Assembly (NCBI RefSeq): GCF_030551255.1
Contig: NZ_CP130630.1
Location: 7,917,501-7,981,500 of the forward strand
From: Streptomyces sp. NL15-2K
Lineage (GTDB): Bacteria > Actinomycetota > Actinomycetes > Streptomycetales > Streptomycetaceae
Direction of reading: 5' to 3'
Length of the DNA stretch: 64,000 nucleotides
The position numbers were made by a program, and so were the translations under genes. Of this stretch, positions 25,729 to 38,908 are shown piece after piece; positions within the stretch are counted from its first letter, which is position 1, and every line of letters begins with the position of its first letter. The notes beneath the pieces were generated by a model that did not search any database, had not been told where the DNA came from, and saw only the letters and a list, made by a program, of their open reading frames with translations.

Positions 25729-26405
25729 CGGCCCCTGACGCGGGGCGTGGCATAGGCAACGGGGACGAGACGGGGGGCCACATGCACCAGGGCGGCCTTC
25801 CGCGCGACAGCTTCCGCATCCTCCACGTCAGCACCGGCAACGTGTGCCGCTCGCCGATCACCGAGCGGCTGACCCGCCATGCCCTGGCGGACCGGCTCGG
25901 CGATCCGCTGTGGGGCGGGCTGATCGTGGAGAGCGCGGGCACCTGGGGCCACGAGGGCGCGCCCATGGAGGCCAACGCGGAGGCCGTGCTGGCCGACTTC
26001 GGCGCGGACGCCTCCGGCTTCACCGGCCGCGAACTGCTCGACGAGCACGTCATCATGGCGGACCTGGTCCTGACCGCGACCCGGGACCACCGCGCCCAGG
26101 TCATCTCCATGGGCCACTCGGCGGGCCTGAGAACCTTCACCCTGAAGGAGTTCACCCGCCTGGTGAAGGCGATCGACACGGCCACCCTGCCTCCCCTGGA
26201 GGACGGCGTGGTGGCACGCGCGCGTGCGTTGGTGCGTGCGGCGGCGGCTCTACGCGGGTGGCTCCTGGCCCCGACCGCCGAGGCCGACGAGGTGTACGAC
26301 CCCTACGGGGCGCCGCTGACGTTCTTCCGGGCGGTCGGGGACGAGATAAACGAGGCGATCGATCCCGTGGTCACGGCGCTCACGGGTGTCCCCGCAAAGA
26401 CGTAA
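25725..26405 (+). CDS. Low-molecular-weight tyrosine-phosphatase fold protein with Ser in place of the nucleophilic Cys
   Basis: A 226-residue protein of the LMW phosphatase/arsenate reductase fold. Active enzymes have CX5R with the first Cys as nucleophile (CLGNICRS). Here the loop reads STGNVCRSP: Ser36 replaces that Cys while Cys41, Arg42 and Ser43 are kept. The general acid Asp192 in the DPY motif is present. The codon is AGC, so it is not a one-base slip from the Cys codon TGT. The TTG start at 25725 overlaps the previous stop and follows GAGGTGG. It may bind phosphate or phosphoproteins without hydrolysis; an alternative chemistry is possible. Confidence 0.82.
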   Translation: MTAPDAGRGIGNGDETGGHMHQGGLPRDSFRILHVSTGNVCRSPITERLTRHALADRLGDPLWGGLIVESAGTWGHEGAPMEANAEAVLADFGADASGFTGRELLDEHVIMADLVLTATRDHRAQVISMGHSAGLRTFTLKEFTRLVKAIDTATLPPLEDGVVARARALVRAAAALRGWLLAPTAEADEVYDPYGAPLTFFRAVGDEINEAIDPVVTALTGVPAKT

Positions 26406-26474
26406 CAACCGAGCACCCCACCCGCCCCGGGCCTACATTGGACTTACGTCACTGTCGACGCCCCGGAGTTCGCC

Positions 26475-27716
<1,242 letters not shown>

Positions 27717-27846
27717 ACCGGGGTAGGCGCTGATCCGTACACAGCCACACGTGCAACCATCGTCGCTACCCGGAAGTCCCCAACCATATGCGCGCGTCGC
27801 TAGTGTGTGGGGCTGAGATGGCCAGCGAGACCTGTGGGGAATGCCC

Positions 27847-29184
27847 GTGCGTGAATACCTGCTGACGCTCTGCATCACGGCCGCGGTGACGTATCTGCTG
27901 ACAGGGCCGGTACGGAAATTCGCGATCGTGGCCGGAGCGATGCCGGAGATCCGGGCCCGTGACGTGCACCGGGAACCGACTCCGCGGCTCGGCGGGATCG
28001 CCATGTTCTTCGGCCTGTGCGCGGGTCTGCTGGTCGCCGACCACCTGGCCAACCTCAACGAGGTCTTCTCCAAGTCCAACGAACCACGCGCCCTGCTCTC
28101 CGGCGCGGCCCTGATCTGGCTGATCGGCGTCCTGGACGACAAGTTCGAGATCGACGCCCTGATCAAGCTGGGCGGCCAGATGATCGCCGCCGGCGTCATG
28201 GTCATGCAGGGTCTGACGATCCTGTGGCTGCCGATCCCGACGGTGGGCAACGTGGCGCTGACCCAGTGGCAGGGCACCCTGCTGACGGTGGCGCTGGTCG
28301 TCATCACCATCAACGCGGTGAACTTCGTCGACGGCCTGGACGGCCTCGCGGCCGGCATGGTGTGCATCGCGTCGGCCGCGTTCTTCCTGTACGCCTACCG
28401 GGTCTGGGTGTCGTACGGCATCGAGGCCGCCGCTCCGGCCACGCTGTTCTCGGCGATCCTGATGGGCATGTGCCTGGGCTTCCTGCCGCACAACATGCAC
28501 CCGGCGCGGATCTTCATGGGCGACTCGGGCTCGATGCTCATCGGCCTGGTGCTGGCCGCGGGCGCCATCTCCATCACCGGACAGGTCGACCCGGACGCGC
28601 TCAACCTGTACGCCGGGTCCGAGAAGGAGGCCGTGCACCAGACGGTCCCCGTCTACATCCCGCTGCTGCTGCCGCTGACGATCATCGCGGTGCCGACCGC
28701 CGACCTGGTGCTGGCGATCGTGCGCCGGACCTGGAAGGGCCAGTCGCCGTTCGCGGCCGACCGCGGCCACCTGCATCACCGCCTGCTGGAGATCGGCCAC
28801 TCGCACAGTCGCGCGGTGCTGATCATGTACTTCTGGTCGGCGCTGATCGCGTTCGGTGCGCTCGCCTACTCCGTGAACTCGGCGTCCATGTGGATCGTGC
28901 TGGGTGTCGTCTTCCTCAGCGCGATCGGGCTGGTGCTGCTCCTGCTGCCCCGCTTCACCCCGCGCGCGCCGCGCTGGGCGGAGGCGTTCATGCCGCCGCG
29001 CTACCGCCGCCGTCGGGTGGTCGACGCGGTCGAGGAGCCCGAGGCCGCGACGGCCCAGCCGTCTCCGGCCGAGGACGAACAGCGCACTCCGGTCGCGGCC
29101 GGTATGCCAGGAGTCAACGGAGCGACCGCCCTCGGCGCTCGTTCGCGTCTGATGGACCGGCGTAAAGCCGAAACGTCGCGCTGA
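27847..29184 (+). CDS. WecA/MraY-family polyprenyl-phosphate sugar-1-phosphate transferase
   Basis: An integral membrane enzyme that attaches a sugar-1-phosphate (GlcNAc-1-P in the WecA group) to the lipid carrier, the first step of a wall or capsule polymer. It has about ten or eleven membrane helices, the DD pair in GVLDDKFEID, NFVDGLDGLAAG, FMGDSGSML, and the WecA-type HLHHRLLEIGHSH. About 75 hydrophilic residues follow the last helix. I chose GTG at 27847, six bases after GGGGA; the ATG at 27841 touches that site. It stands directly upstream of the atp region in the same direction, an arrangement known in Streptomyces. Confidence 0.92.
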   Translation: MREYLLTLCITAAVTYLLTGPVRKFAIVAGAMPEIRARDVHREPTPRLGGIAMFFGLCAGLLVADHLANLNEVFSKSNEPRALLSGAALIWLIGVLDDKFEIDALIKLGGQMIAAGVMVMQGLTILWLPIPTVGNVALTQWQGTLLTVALVVITINAVNFVDGLDGLAAGMVCIASAAFFLYAYRVWVSYGIEAAAPATLFSAILMGMCLGFLPHNMHPARIFMGDSGSMLIGLVLAAGAISITGQVDPDALNLYAGSEKEAVHQTVPVYIPLLLPLTIIAVPTADLVLAIVRRTWKGQSPFAADRGHLHHRLLEIGHSHSRAVLIMYFWSALIAFGALAYSVNSASMWIVLGVVFLSAIGLVLLLLPRFTPRAPRWAEAFMPPRYRRRRVVDAVEEPEAATAQPSPAEDEQRTPVAAGMPGVNGATALGARSRLMDRRKAETSR

Positions 29185-29507
29185 CGGTCGTCGCTGACGT
29201 CCAAGGTAAGAATCTGACTAAAGCATTGCCAAAGCATGGAGTGCCGACGAGGTCGCAAACGGCCCCAATACCAGACAAGTCGGCCAGGATCTTGCACAGA
29301 CGGGCAGGTTCACTCTCATGTGTGACAGCGAGCACACCTACTTGGTAAAGACCGCATCAAATAGTTTGTGATACGGTTCACGAGAACCCGGGACAGAGCC
29401 GAAGGACCGCAGTGCGACGGTTCCTTGGCGTGAGGTTCCCACTCCACCCGGGACTACGCTCGTCCATGACGACACCCCTGCCCCCCTGCGAAAGCGGAGT
29501 TGCCGCC
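29185..29507 (+). promoter_or_regulatory. Upstream region of the atp operon
   Basis: A 323-bp gap with no gene. It contains the most AT-rich stretch of the neighbourhood (about 29340-29375, including ATAGTTTGTGATACG), where the atp promoter is most likely. No pair of -35 and -10 boxes with normal spacing could be fixed by eye. Confidence 0.4.
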
Positions 29508-29921
29508 ATGCCGTCCAACGACGTCCGGATCTTGGCCCAGGCCGCCGTGCCCACGGCTGCCGTCGGCGCGATTGCCGCCGTCGTCAGCGGCGTGGTCGCC
29601 GGTGGCAAGGGGGCGGTCGGGGCGGTCGTCGCGACGCTGGTCGTGATCCTGTTCATGGGGCTGGGTCTTTACATTCTGCAGCGCACTGCCAAATCGCTTC
29701 CGCACCTCTTCCAGGCGATGGGCTTGATGCTGTACGCGGCGCAGATTCTTCTGTTGTTCATCTTCCTCGCCGCCTTCAAGAACACCACGCTGTTCAACCC
29801 CCGGGCCTTCGCGATCTCCCTGGTCGTCGGCACCCTCGTGTGGATCGCCGCGCAGACGCGCGCCCACATGAGGTCCAAGATCCTCTACGTCGAACCTGAG
29901 AAGTCGGGGCACTCGTCGTGA
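29508..29921 (+). CDS. atpI: AtpI-like membrane protein of the ATP synthase operon
   Basis: A 137-residue protein with four predicted membrane helices (about residues 12-30, 36-57, 68-90 and 95-115) and a short basic tail. Its place directly before atpB and its topology fit AtpI, an accessory factor for assembly of the c-ring or for magnesium uptake in other bacteria. I chose ATG 29508, eight bases after GGAG; an earlier ATG at 29466 and GTG at 29412 would add a leader without hydrophobic or conserved features. Confidence 0.85.
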   Translation: MPSNDVRILAQAAVPTAAVGAIAAVVSGVVAGGKGAVGAVVATLVVILFMGLGLYILQRTAKSLPHLFQAMGLMLYAAQILLLFIFLAAFKNTTLFNPRAFAISLVVGTLVWIAAQTRAHMRSKILYVEPEKSGHSS

Positions 29922-30146
29922 AGGGTAGGGCCGGGATAAAGGCACGTGAGATCTCCTGCTATCGTCCGGTGCCAACTGCGGCATCGCGGGCGCGGGCATC
30001 CGAGCTGACGCCTGCTCAAGCGCGAGGCGAGATGCCCCTCAGCCGCCCCCACATCCGTAACACCAGTCCAGTGCCGAACCGCGGCTGCGTGCCGCGCCGA
30101 CACAACGAGGTTGCCGTACCTATGCGCCACGCTGAAGGAGCCCGCG

Positions 30147-30974
30147 GTGAGTGCTGACCCGACGCAGGTGCTCGCCTTCGACACCAACTGCCACCTGTTC
30201 GACGGGTGCGGCTTCGCCGAAGTGTCCCCGGGCCTGCACTCGTTCCTGTTCCAGCCCCTGATGGGTGACGGGGACAGCAACCTGTACTTCAACAAGACGA
30301 TGCTGCTGGCGCTGCTCGGCTCGATCATCATCGTCGGGTTCTTCTGGGCCGCCTTCCGCAGGCCTCAGGTCGTGCCCGGCAAGTTCCAGATGGTCGCCGA
30401 GGCCGGCTACGACTTCATCCGCCGTGGTGTCGTCTACGAGACCATCGGCAAGAAGGAAGGCGAGAAGTACGTACCGCTCGTCGTCTCGCTGTTCTTCTTC
30501 GTCTGGATGCTGAACCTGTGGTCGATCATCCCGATCGCCCAGTTCCCGGTCACCGCGATCATCTCCTACCCGCTTGTCCTGGCGCTGCTCGTCTACGTGC
30601 TGTGGGTCTCGCTGACCTTCAAGCGGCAGGGCTTCGTCGGCTTCTGGAAGAACGTCACCGGCTACGACAAGTCGCTCGGTGCGGTGCTGCCGCTGGCCAT
30701 GCTGATCGAGCTCTTCTCGAACCTGCTGATCCGGCCGTTCACCCACGCCGTGCGACTCTTCGCGAACATGTTCGCCGGTCACACCCTGCTGCTGCTCTTC
30801 ACGATCGCCAGCTGGTACATGCTGAACGGCCTCGGCATCGCCTACGCGGGCGTCTCGTTCGTGATGGTCATCGTGATGACCGCCTTCGAGCTGTTCATCC
30901 AGGCCCTGCAGGCGTACGTCTTCGTCCTGCTGACGTGCACCTACATTCAGGGCGCCATGGCCGAGCACCACTGA
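30147..30974 (+). CDS. atpB: F1Fo ATP synthase subunit a
   Basis: The Fo stator subunit that forms the two proton half-channels. It has five to six membrane helices. The essential Arg lies in HAVRLFANMFAGH, next to the proton-carrying Glu of the c-ring; an ELFIQALQAYVF segment is near the C-terminus. The GTG at 30147 follows GAAGGAG by six bases; earlier in-frame codons were rejected. 275 residues, normal. First of the eight contiguous structural genes. Confidence 0.97.
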   Translation: MSADPTQVLAFDTNCHLFDGCGFAEVSPGLHSFLFQPLMGDGDSNLYFNKTMLLALLGSIIIVGFFWAAFRRPQVVPGKFQMVAEAGYDFIRRGVVYETIGKKEGEKYVPLVVSLFFFVWMLNLWSIIPIAQFPVTAIISYPLVLALLVYVLWVSLTFKRQGFVGFWKNVTGYDKSLGAVLPLAMLIELFSNLLIRPFTHAVRLFANMFAGHTLLLLFTIASWYMLNGLGIAYAGVSFVMVIVMTAFELFIQALQAYVFVLLTCTYIQGAMAEHH

Positions 30975-31032
30975 GCCACCCGCACCCCGACCTCCCATAG
31001 TCGTCCGGTGGCCAACCCCCACCGGTCCGTAA

Positions 31033-31278
<246 letters not shown>

Positions 31279-31319
31279 TCAGCGACACCAGTCCAGCCGA
31301 CTAGACGAAAGGCACTCAC

Positions 31320-31862
31320 ATGAGCCCGATGCTCATCGCGGCGAGCGAGGGGGAGAACCCCCTCATCCCGCCGATCCCCGAGCTCGTCATTGGCCTGATC
31401 GCCTTCGTCATCGTCTTCGGCTTCCTCGCCAAGAAGCTCCTCCCGAACATCAACAAGGTTCTGGAAGAGCGACGCGAGGCCATCGAGGGCGGTATCGAAA
31501 AGGCCGAGGCCGCCCAGACCGAGGCCCAGAGCGTGCTCGAGCAGTACAAGGCTCAGCTCGCCGAGGCCCGTCACGAGGCCGCGCGTCTGCGCCAGGAGGC
31601 GCAGGAGCAGGGTGCCGCGCTCATCGCCGAGATGCGCGCGGAGGGCCAGCGGCAGCGTGAGGAGATCATCGCCGCCGGTCACTCCCAGATCGAGGCCGAC
31701 CGCAAGGCCGCCTCGTCCGCGCTGCGTCAGGACGTCGGCAAGCTCGCCACCGAACTGGCCGGCAAGCTCGTCGGTGAGTCCCTCGAGGAGCACGCCCGGC
31801 AGAGTCGTGTGATCGACCGCTTCCTCGACGAGCTCGAGGAGAAGGCCGAGGCGACTCGATGA
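31320..31862 (+). CDS. atpF: F1Fo ATP synthase subunit b
   Basis: The peripheral stalk: one membrane helix near residues 20-42 (PELVIGLIAFVIVFGFLAK) and a long Glu/Ala/Arg/Gln-rich helix that dimerises along F1. 180 residues. ATG at 31320 follows AAAGG by six bases; a second ATG at 31329 is possible. Its stop overlaps the atpH start (ATGA). Confidence 0.97.
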   Translation: MSPMLIAASEGENPLIPPIPELVIGLIAFVIVFGFLAKKLLPNINKVLEERREAIEGGIEKAEAAQTEAQSVLEQYKAQLAEARHEAARLRQEAQEQGAALIAEMRAEGQRQREEIIAAGHSQIEADRKAASSALRQDVGKLATELAGKLVGESLEEHARQSRVIDRFLDELEEKAEATR

Positions 31863-32680
31863 CAGCGCACGGAGCGAGCCGCGAGGCAACCGCAGCCGCA
31901 CGTGAGCGTCTCGACGCGCTGACGGACAACACGTCCGTCGACGCGGCCCAGCTCTCCGACGAGCTGGCCGCCGTCACCGCGCTGCTCGACCGCGAGGTGT
32001 CGCTGCGTCGGGTCCTCACCGACCCGGCGCAGACCGCGGAGTCCAAGGCCGAGCTGGCCCAGCGTCTGCTCGGCTCCCAGGTCAGCGGCCCCGCCGCCGA
32101 CCTGGTGGCCGGCATGGTGCGCTCCCGCTGGTCGCAGTCGCGTGACCTGGTGGACGCGCTGGAGGAGCTGGCGAGCCTCGCCGACCTCACCGCCGCCCAG
32201 CGGGCCGGCACGCTCGACAGCGTCGAGGACGAACTGTTCCGCTTCGGCCGGATCGTCTCTTCGAGCACTGAGCTGCGTGCCGCGCTGACCAACCGCAAGG
32301 CGGGTATCTCGGCCAAGAGCGAGCTGCTGCGCAGTCTGCTCGGCGGCCGGGCCGCCCCGACGACAGAGCGTCTGGTGACGCGCCTTGTCGCCGCGCCGCG
32401 GGGACGTAGCCTGGAAGCGGGACTGGAGTCCCTGTCCAAGCTCGCCGCCGAGCGCCGGGACCGCATGGTGGCCGTCGTGACCTCGGCGGTTCCGCTGAGC
32501 GACCCGCAGAAGCAGCGCCTGGGTGCCGCCCTCGCGAAGCTCTACGGCCGCACCATGCACCTCAACCTGGACGTGGACTCCGAGGTCCTCGGCGGGATCC
32601 GGGTGCAGGTCGGTGACGAGGTCATCAACGGCTCGATCGCGGACCGCATCGAGGACGCCGGCCGCCGCATGGCGGGCTAG
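31859..32680 (+). CDS. atpH: F1Fo ATP synthase subunit delta
   Basis: A 273-residue delta subunit linking the peripheral stalk to the top of F1. It is longer than the roughly 180-residue E. coli form because of an N-terminal and central extension common in Actinobacteria. The conserved C-terminal domain reads [19 protein letters not shown] then [16 protein letters not shown]. Start overlaps atpF. Confidence 0.96.
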   Translation: MTAHGASREATAAARERLDALTDNTSVDAAQLSDELAAVTALLDREVSLRRVLTDPAQTAESKAELAQRLLGSQVSGPAADLVAGMVRSRWSQSRDLVDALEELASLADLTAAQRAGTLDSVEDELFRFGRIVSSSTELRAALTNRKAGISAKSELLRSLLGGRAAPTTERLVTRLVAAPRGRSLEAGLESLSKLAAERRDRMVAVVTSAVPLSDPQKQRLGAALAKLYGRTMHLNLDVDSEVLGGIRVQVGDEVINGSIADRIEDAGRRMAG

Positions 32681-32745
32681 CAGCAACTTCATAAGCAGTA
32701 CGCAGTACGTGTACCTACGGCCCGGTTGGGCCGTGCAGAGGATTC

Positions 32746-32768
32746 CTGGGGGTCGCCCCCAGACCCCC
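32746..32768. repeat. GC-hairpin repeat between atpH and atpA
   Basis: CTGGGGG and CCCCCAG form a hairpin (32746-32762), followed by ACCCCC. It has the same layout as the repeat inside prmC (24156-24180), in the same orientation. It lies in the 130-bp gap upstream of atpA, where it could pause transcription or slow decay. Confidence 0.7.
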
Positions 32769-32810
32769 AAAGTGAAACTTCGGGCCCAACAAGGAGAGCA
32801 GGGAACCCAG

Positions 32811-34403
<1,593 letters not shown>

Positions 34404-34424
34404 CGTAAGGAAGGGACCTGACTC

Positions 34425-35342
34425 ATGGGAGCCCAGCTCCGGGTCTACAAGCGTCGCATCCGATCCGTCACCGCGACCAAGAAGATCACCAAGGCGATGG
34501 AGATGATCGCCGCCTCGCGCGTCGTCAAGGCGCAGCGCAAGGTGGCGGCGTCCACGCCGTACGCGCGGGAACTGACCCGCGCGGTCACGGCGGTCGGTAC
34601 CGGCTCGAACACCAGGCACCCGCTGACCACCCAGGCGGACACGGTCACCCGGTCCGCGGTGCTGCTCCTGACGAGCGACCGTGGTCTCGCCGGTGCCTTC
34701 AACTCCAACGCCATCAAGGCGGCGGAGCAGCTGACCGAGCGCCTGGAGCGCGAGGGCAAGCAGGTCGACAGCTACATCGTCGGCCGGCGCGGTGTCGCCC
34801 ACTACAACTTCCGTGAGCGCAAGATCGCGGAGTCGTGGACCGGGTTCACGGACCAGCCGTCGTACGCGGACGCCAAGAAGGTCGCGGCCCCGCTCATCGA
34901 GGCCATCGAGACGGACACGGCGGACGGCGGCGTGGACGAGCTCCACATCGTCTACACCGAGTTCGTGTCGATGATGACGCAGACGGCGCAGGACGCGCGC
35001 CTGCTGCCGCTCAGCCTCGACGAGGTCGCCCAGGAGGCGGCGCCGAAGGGCGAGATCCTCCCGCTGTACGACTTCGAGCCCTCGGCGGAGGACGTCCTGG
35101 ACGCCCTGCTGCCGCGGTACGTGGAAAGCCGTATCTACAACGCGCTGCTTCAGTCGGCCGCTTCGAAGCACGCCGCCACGCGGCGCGCGATGAAGTCGGC
35201 CACCGACAACGCCGGCGACCTCATCGAGAACCTCACCCGGCTTGCCAACCAGGCCCGCCAGGCCGAAATCACCCAGGAAATCAGCGAGATCGTCGGAGGC
35301 GCAGGCGCCCTCGCCGACGCGACCGCGGGGAGTGACTACTAA
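34425..35342 (+). CDS. atpG: F1Fo ATP synthase subunit gamma
   Basis: The rotor shaft of F1, 305 residues. The N- and C-terminal helices of the coiled coil are clear ([21 protein letters not shown] at the start region and [17 protein letters not shown] near the end), with [14 protein letters not shown] in between. ATG after AAGGAAGGG; ends immediately before atpD. Confidence 0.98.
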   Translation: MGAQLRVYKRRIRSVTATKKITKAMEMIAASRVVKAQRKVAASTPYARELTRAVTAVGTGSNTRHPLTTQADTVTRSAVLLLTSDRGLAGAFNSNAIKAAEQLTERLEREGKQVDSYIVGRRGVAHYNFRERKIAESWTGFTDQPSYADAKKVAAPLIEAIETDTADGGVDELHIVYTEFVSMMTQTAQDARLLPLSLDEVAQEAAPKGEILPLYDFEPSAEDVLDALLPRYVESRIYNALLQSAASKHAATRRAMKSATDNAGDLIENLTRLANQARQAEITQEISEIVGGAGALADATAGSDY

Positions 35343-36779
<1,437 letters not shown>

Positions 36780-36794
36780 GCCACGTGCTCTGAC

Positions 36795-36822
36795 GAGGGG
36801 GCGGGGCCCGTCCCGCCCCCTC
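36795..36822 (+). terminator. Hairpin between atpD and atpC
   Basis: GAGGGGGCGGG (36795-36805) pairs perfectly with CCCGCCCCCTC (36812-36822) around six bases, 16 bp after the atpD stop. It sits within the operon, so it may attenuate atpC or protect the upstream mRNA end rather than end transcription completely. Confidence 0.6.
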
Positions 36823-36889
36823 ACCCACGCCTACTAGACTTGTAACCAACACCCGGCAGACCCGCCGGGTGGTGACCCGAGGAGCCACC

Positions 36890-37264
36890 TTGGCTGCTGA
36901 GCTGCACGTCGCGCTGGTCGCGGCCGACCGAGAGGTCTGGTCCGGCGAGGCCTCCCTGGTCGTCGCGCGCACCACGTCCGGCGACATCGGCGTCATGCCC
37001 GGTCACCAGCCGCTGCTCGGTGTGCTGGAATCGGGCCCGGTGACCATCCGTACGAGTGATGGTGGGACGGTCGTCGCCGCGGTGCACGGCGGTTTCATCT
37101 CGTTCGCGGACAACAAGCTGTCGCTGCTGGCGGAGATCGCCGAGCTGTCGGACGAGATCGATGTCCAGCGCGCGGAGCGGGAGCTCGAGCGCGCGAAGGC
37201 GGAGGGCGACGCCTCCGCCGAGCGTCGCGCGGACGTACGCCTGCGAGCGGCGGCGGCGCGCTGA
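36890..37264 (+). CDS. atpC: F1Fo ATP synthase subunit epsilon
   Basis: A 124-residue rotor subunit with the N-terminal beta-sandwich (GDIGVMPGHQPLLGVLESG) and C-terminal helices that inhibit ATP hydrolysis in related enzymes. The start is TTG at 36890, five bases after GAGGAG. It gives the conserved AAELHVALVAADREVW beginning; a GTG at 36869 would add seven residues without a good site. Confidence 0.96.
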   Translation: MAAELHVALVAADREVWSGEASLVVARTTSGDIGVMPGHQPLLGVLESGPVTIRTSDGGTVVAAVHGGFISFADNKLSLLAEIAELSDEIDVQRAERELERAKAEGDASAERRADVRLRAAAAR

Positions 37265-37393
37265 ACCAGCGCGTCACGCGATGACGTCACTCAGCCGCGG
37301 CTGGAACCGGAGCTCTCCGGTACCGGTCGCGGCTGAGGCAGATGTGGGTGTTTTTTCCATTCCGTTACCGAGGAGACGAGGAGGTCGGTGTCG

Positions 37394-37840
37394 ATGGTCC
37401 TCGCTCTGACTGTGTGCGGATTGGTCGTAGTCCTGGTGGCGCTGGGACTGTTCGTCTTCGGCCTGCGTCGCAGGCTCATCCAGCGCTCCGGTGGCACGTT
37501 CGACTCCAGCCTGCGCTGGGACGTGCCGGAGAAACCCGACACCAGTGGCAAGGGCTGGAGCTACGGCGTCTCCCGCTACAACGGCGACCGCATCGAGTGG
37601 TACCGCATCTTCTCCTACGCCCCTCGCCCGCGCCGCGTCCTGGAGCGTGCGTCGATCGAGGTGGCCGGCCGTCGCGTCCCCGAGGGCGAGGAGGAGCTGG
37701 CCCTGCTGTCCGACCACGTGATCCTCGTCTGTCTGCACCGGGGCACGCGCCTGGAACTCGCGATGAGCGAAGACGCGCTGACCGGTTTCCTCGCGTGGCT
37801 CGAAGCGGCCCCTCCTGGACAGCGCGTGAACGTCGCCTGA
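37394..37840 (+). CDS. DUF2550 family membrane-anchored protein
   Basis: A 148-residue protein with one N-terminal membrane helix (about residues 3-23) followed by a basic stop-transfer (RRRLIQR) and a cytoplasmic domain of unknown function. It is a conserved actinobacterial neighbour of atpC. ATG at 37394 is eight bases after GAGGAGGT; the GTG at 37388 is too close to that site. Confidence 0.88.
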   Translation: MVLALTVCGLVVVLVALGLFVFGLRRRLIQRSGGTFDSSLRWDVPEKPDTSGKGWSYGVSRYNGDRIEWYRIFSYAPRPRRVLERASIEVAGRRVPEGEEELALLSDHVILVCLHRGTRLELAMSEDALTGFLAWLEAAPPGQRVNVA

Positions 37841-38040
37841 CAGCAGGGCGCCGACTTCGGGTGGCGCCGCGCCACCGCCCTACGGTCGGTCTCCGGCCGT
37901 GCGGCCTCAAGGCCGGGACGGCGGGTCCCGGGCGGAGGAGGAGCGTGGTCCCGACGCGTTGCAGTTTGCTTCCGTGAGAGTCGCTTGGTATGCGGGGATG
38001 TGAGGCGGGGGCGAGCTGTCGTGATCCCGGCCGCCGAGTC

Positions 38041-38066
38041 AGCCGGTGCCGCGAACGGCACCGGCT
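38041..38066. terminator. Intergenic hairpin
   Basis: AGCCGGTGCCG (38041-38051) pairs perfectly with CGGCACCGGCT (38056-38066) around CGAA. It lies 200 bp after the DUF2550 stop and could end transcription of the atp region. Confidence 0.55.
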
Positions 38067-38247
38067 GACCGGGATCCACATTCTTCACCAGGGTGCCCAT
38101 CGCGGCATGCCGGCATGATCACCTGGGCTCCTGCAGAGAGCCGTCGGTAGTCCGACTACCGCATCCCCGGTGAGATGGGGCGGCCCACCAGCTGGATCCG
38201 TTCCAGTAATCCACGCTCGCCCCGGTAGTCGCTTGGGTTCTCGCATA

Positions 38248-38574
38248 TGTCACTCGAATGGTCCAGGGTCCTGATCGCGTTCCAGGGCTGAGGTACCCCG
38301 GTTCACGAGGGCCGTGGTGACGCGGCCGCCGACGGACGACCTACTCGCCGCGACGCTGGGCCACATCGCTGTACTCCCTCACGCGTTGGCCATAGCCGCA
38401 CTGTTGAGCGCATCCGTGTCCGGTATCGCCACACCAGCCACTGCCACGTCCCTGCCCGTGCGTCAGGCGCAGAAGAGTGGATGAGAGTCGATGAGAGCGG
38501 ATGAGGAGGACAGGCAAGGACAAGGGTTACTCCGTTCGAGTGAATGTAGTGTTCTTGTCTTGTCACTCGATTGG
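38248..38574. promoter_or_regulatory. Repeated 14-bp motif, candidate operator sites
   Basis: TGTCACTCGAWTGG occurs at 38248-38261 and 38561-38574. An inverted partial copy (CCGTTCGAGTGAAT) lies at 38532-38545, facing the second copy. TTCGAGTGA or its complement thus appears three times (one with a single change) within 330 bp upstream of the first TIG gene. The binding factor is unknown. Confidence 0.45.
38318..38484 (+). CDS. Doubtful short ORF with signal-peptide-like segment
   Basis: From a GTG at 38318 a 54-residue frame reads a hydrophobic segment (LPHALAIAALLSASVSG) followed by an Ala/Thr stretch that resembles a secretion signal with an ATA cleavage site. It then ends after about a dozen residues. 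There is no good ribosome binding site. It may be the broken start of a secreted-protein gene, or chance. Confidence 0.2.
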
Positions 38575-38908
38575 ATGCGTGGGTCACTGAGAGTGTGAAC
38601 CGGCGGGCTGCCCATCCCCGAGCCGGGGGAACGTTCTGACAGGCAGCGTTTGCCGGTTTTTCCTTGCCCAGGGGAGATGGCGGAGGCTGCTGCGCGCCCG
38701 GCTGGGTGTGCGGGAGCGCCTGTGTCGGTTCGTTCACCCGGGCGCGGCTGCACGGCTGATCGGTGCTCGCCGCACCTTGGAACGGGTCCGGACAGAGGCT
38801 GACGTGCGCGCCGTCGGCGGCGGTCCCACTCCTGTGACGTGGCAGTCGATGACTGGCCATTCATGCCGGTTCCTCGCATGTCCCCATCAACCAGCGAGGA
38901 GTGTCCTC

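Larger units (their letters stand above)
37841..38908. other. Kilobase gap upstream of the TIG genes
   Basis: About 1.07 kb without a convincing gene. It holds a hairpin at 38041-38066, repeated TGTCACTCGA motifs and a doubtful short ORF at 38318-38484. Around 38476-38510 there is a run of imperfect GGATGAGAG-type repeats. Composition is less GC-biased near 38520-38600 (around the motif pair), where a promoter is likely. Confidence 0.6.

Noticed and set aside
38303..38860. Minus-strand open frame upstream of the TIG genes
   Set aside because: No ribosome binding site, no domain and odd composition; it overlaps the motif-rich noncoding region.
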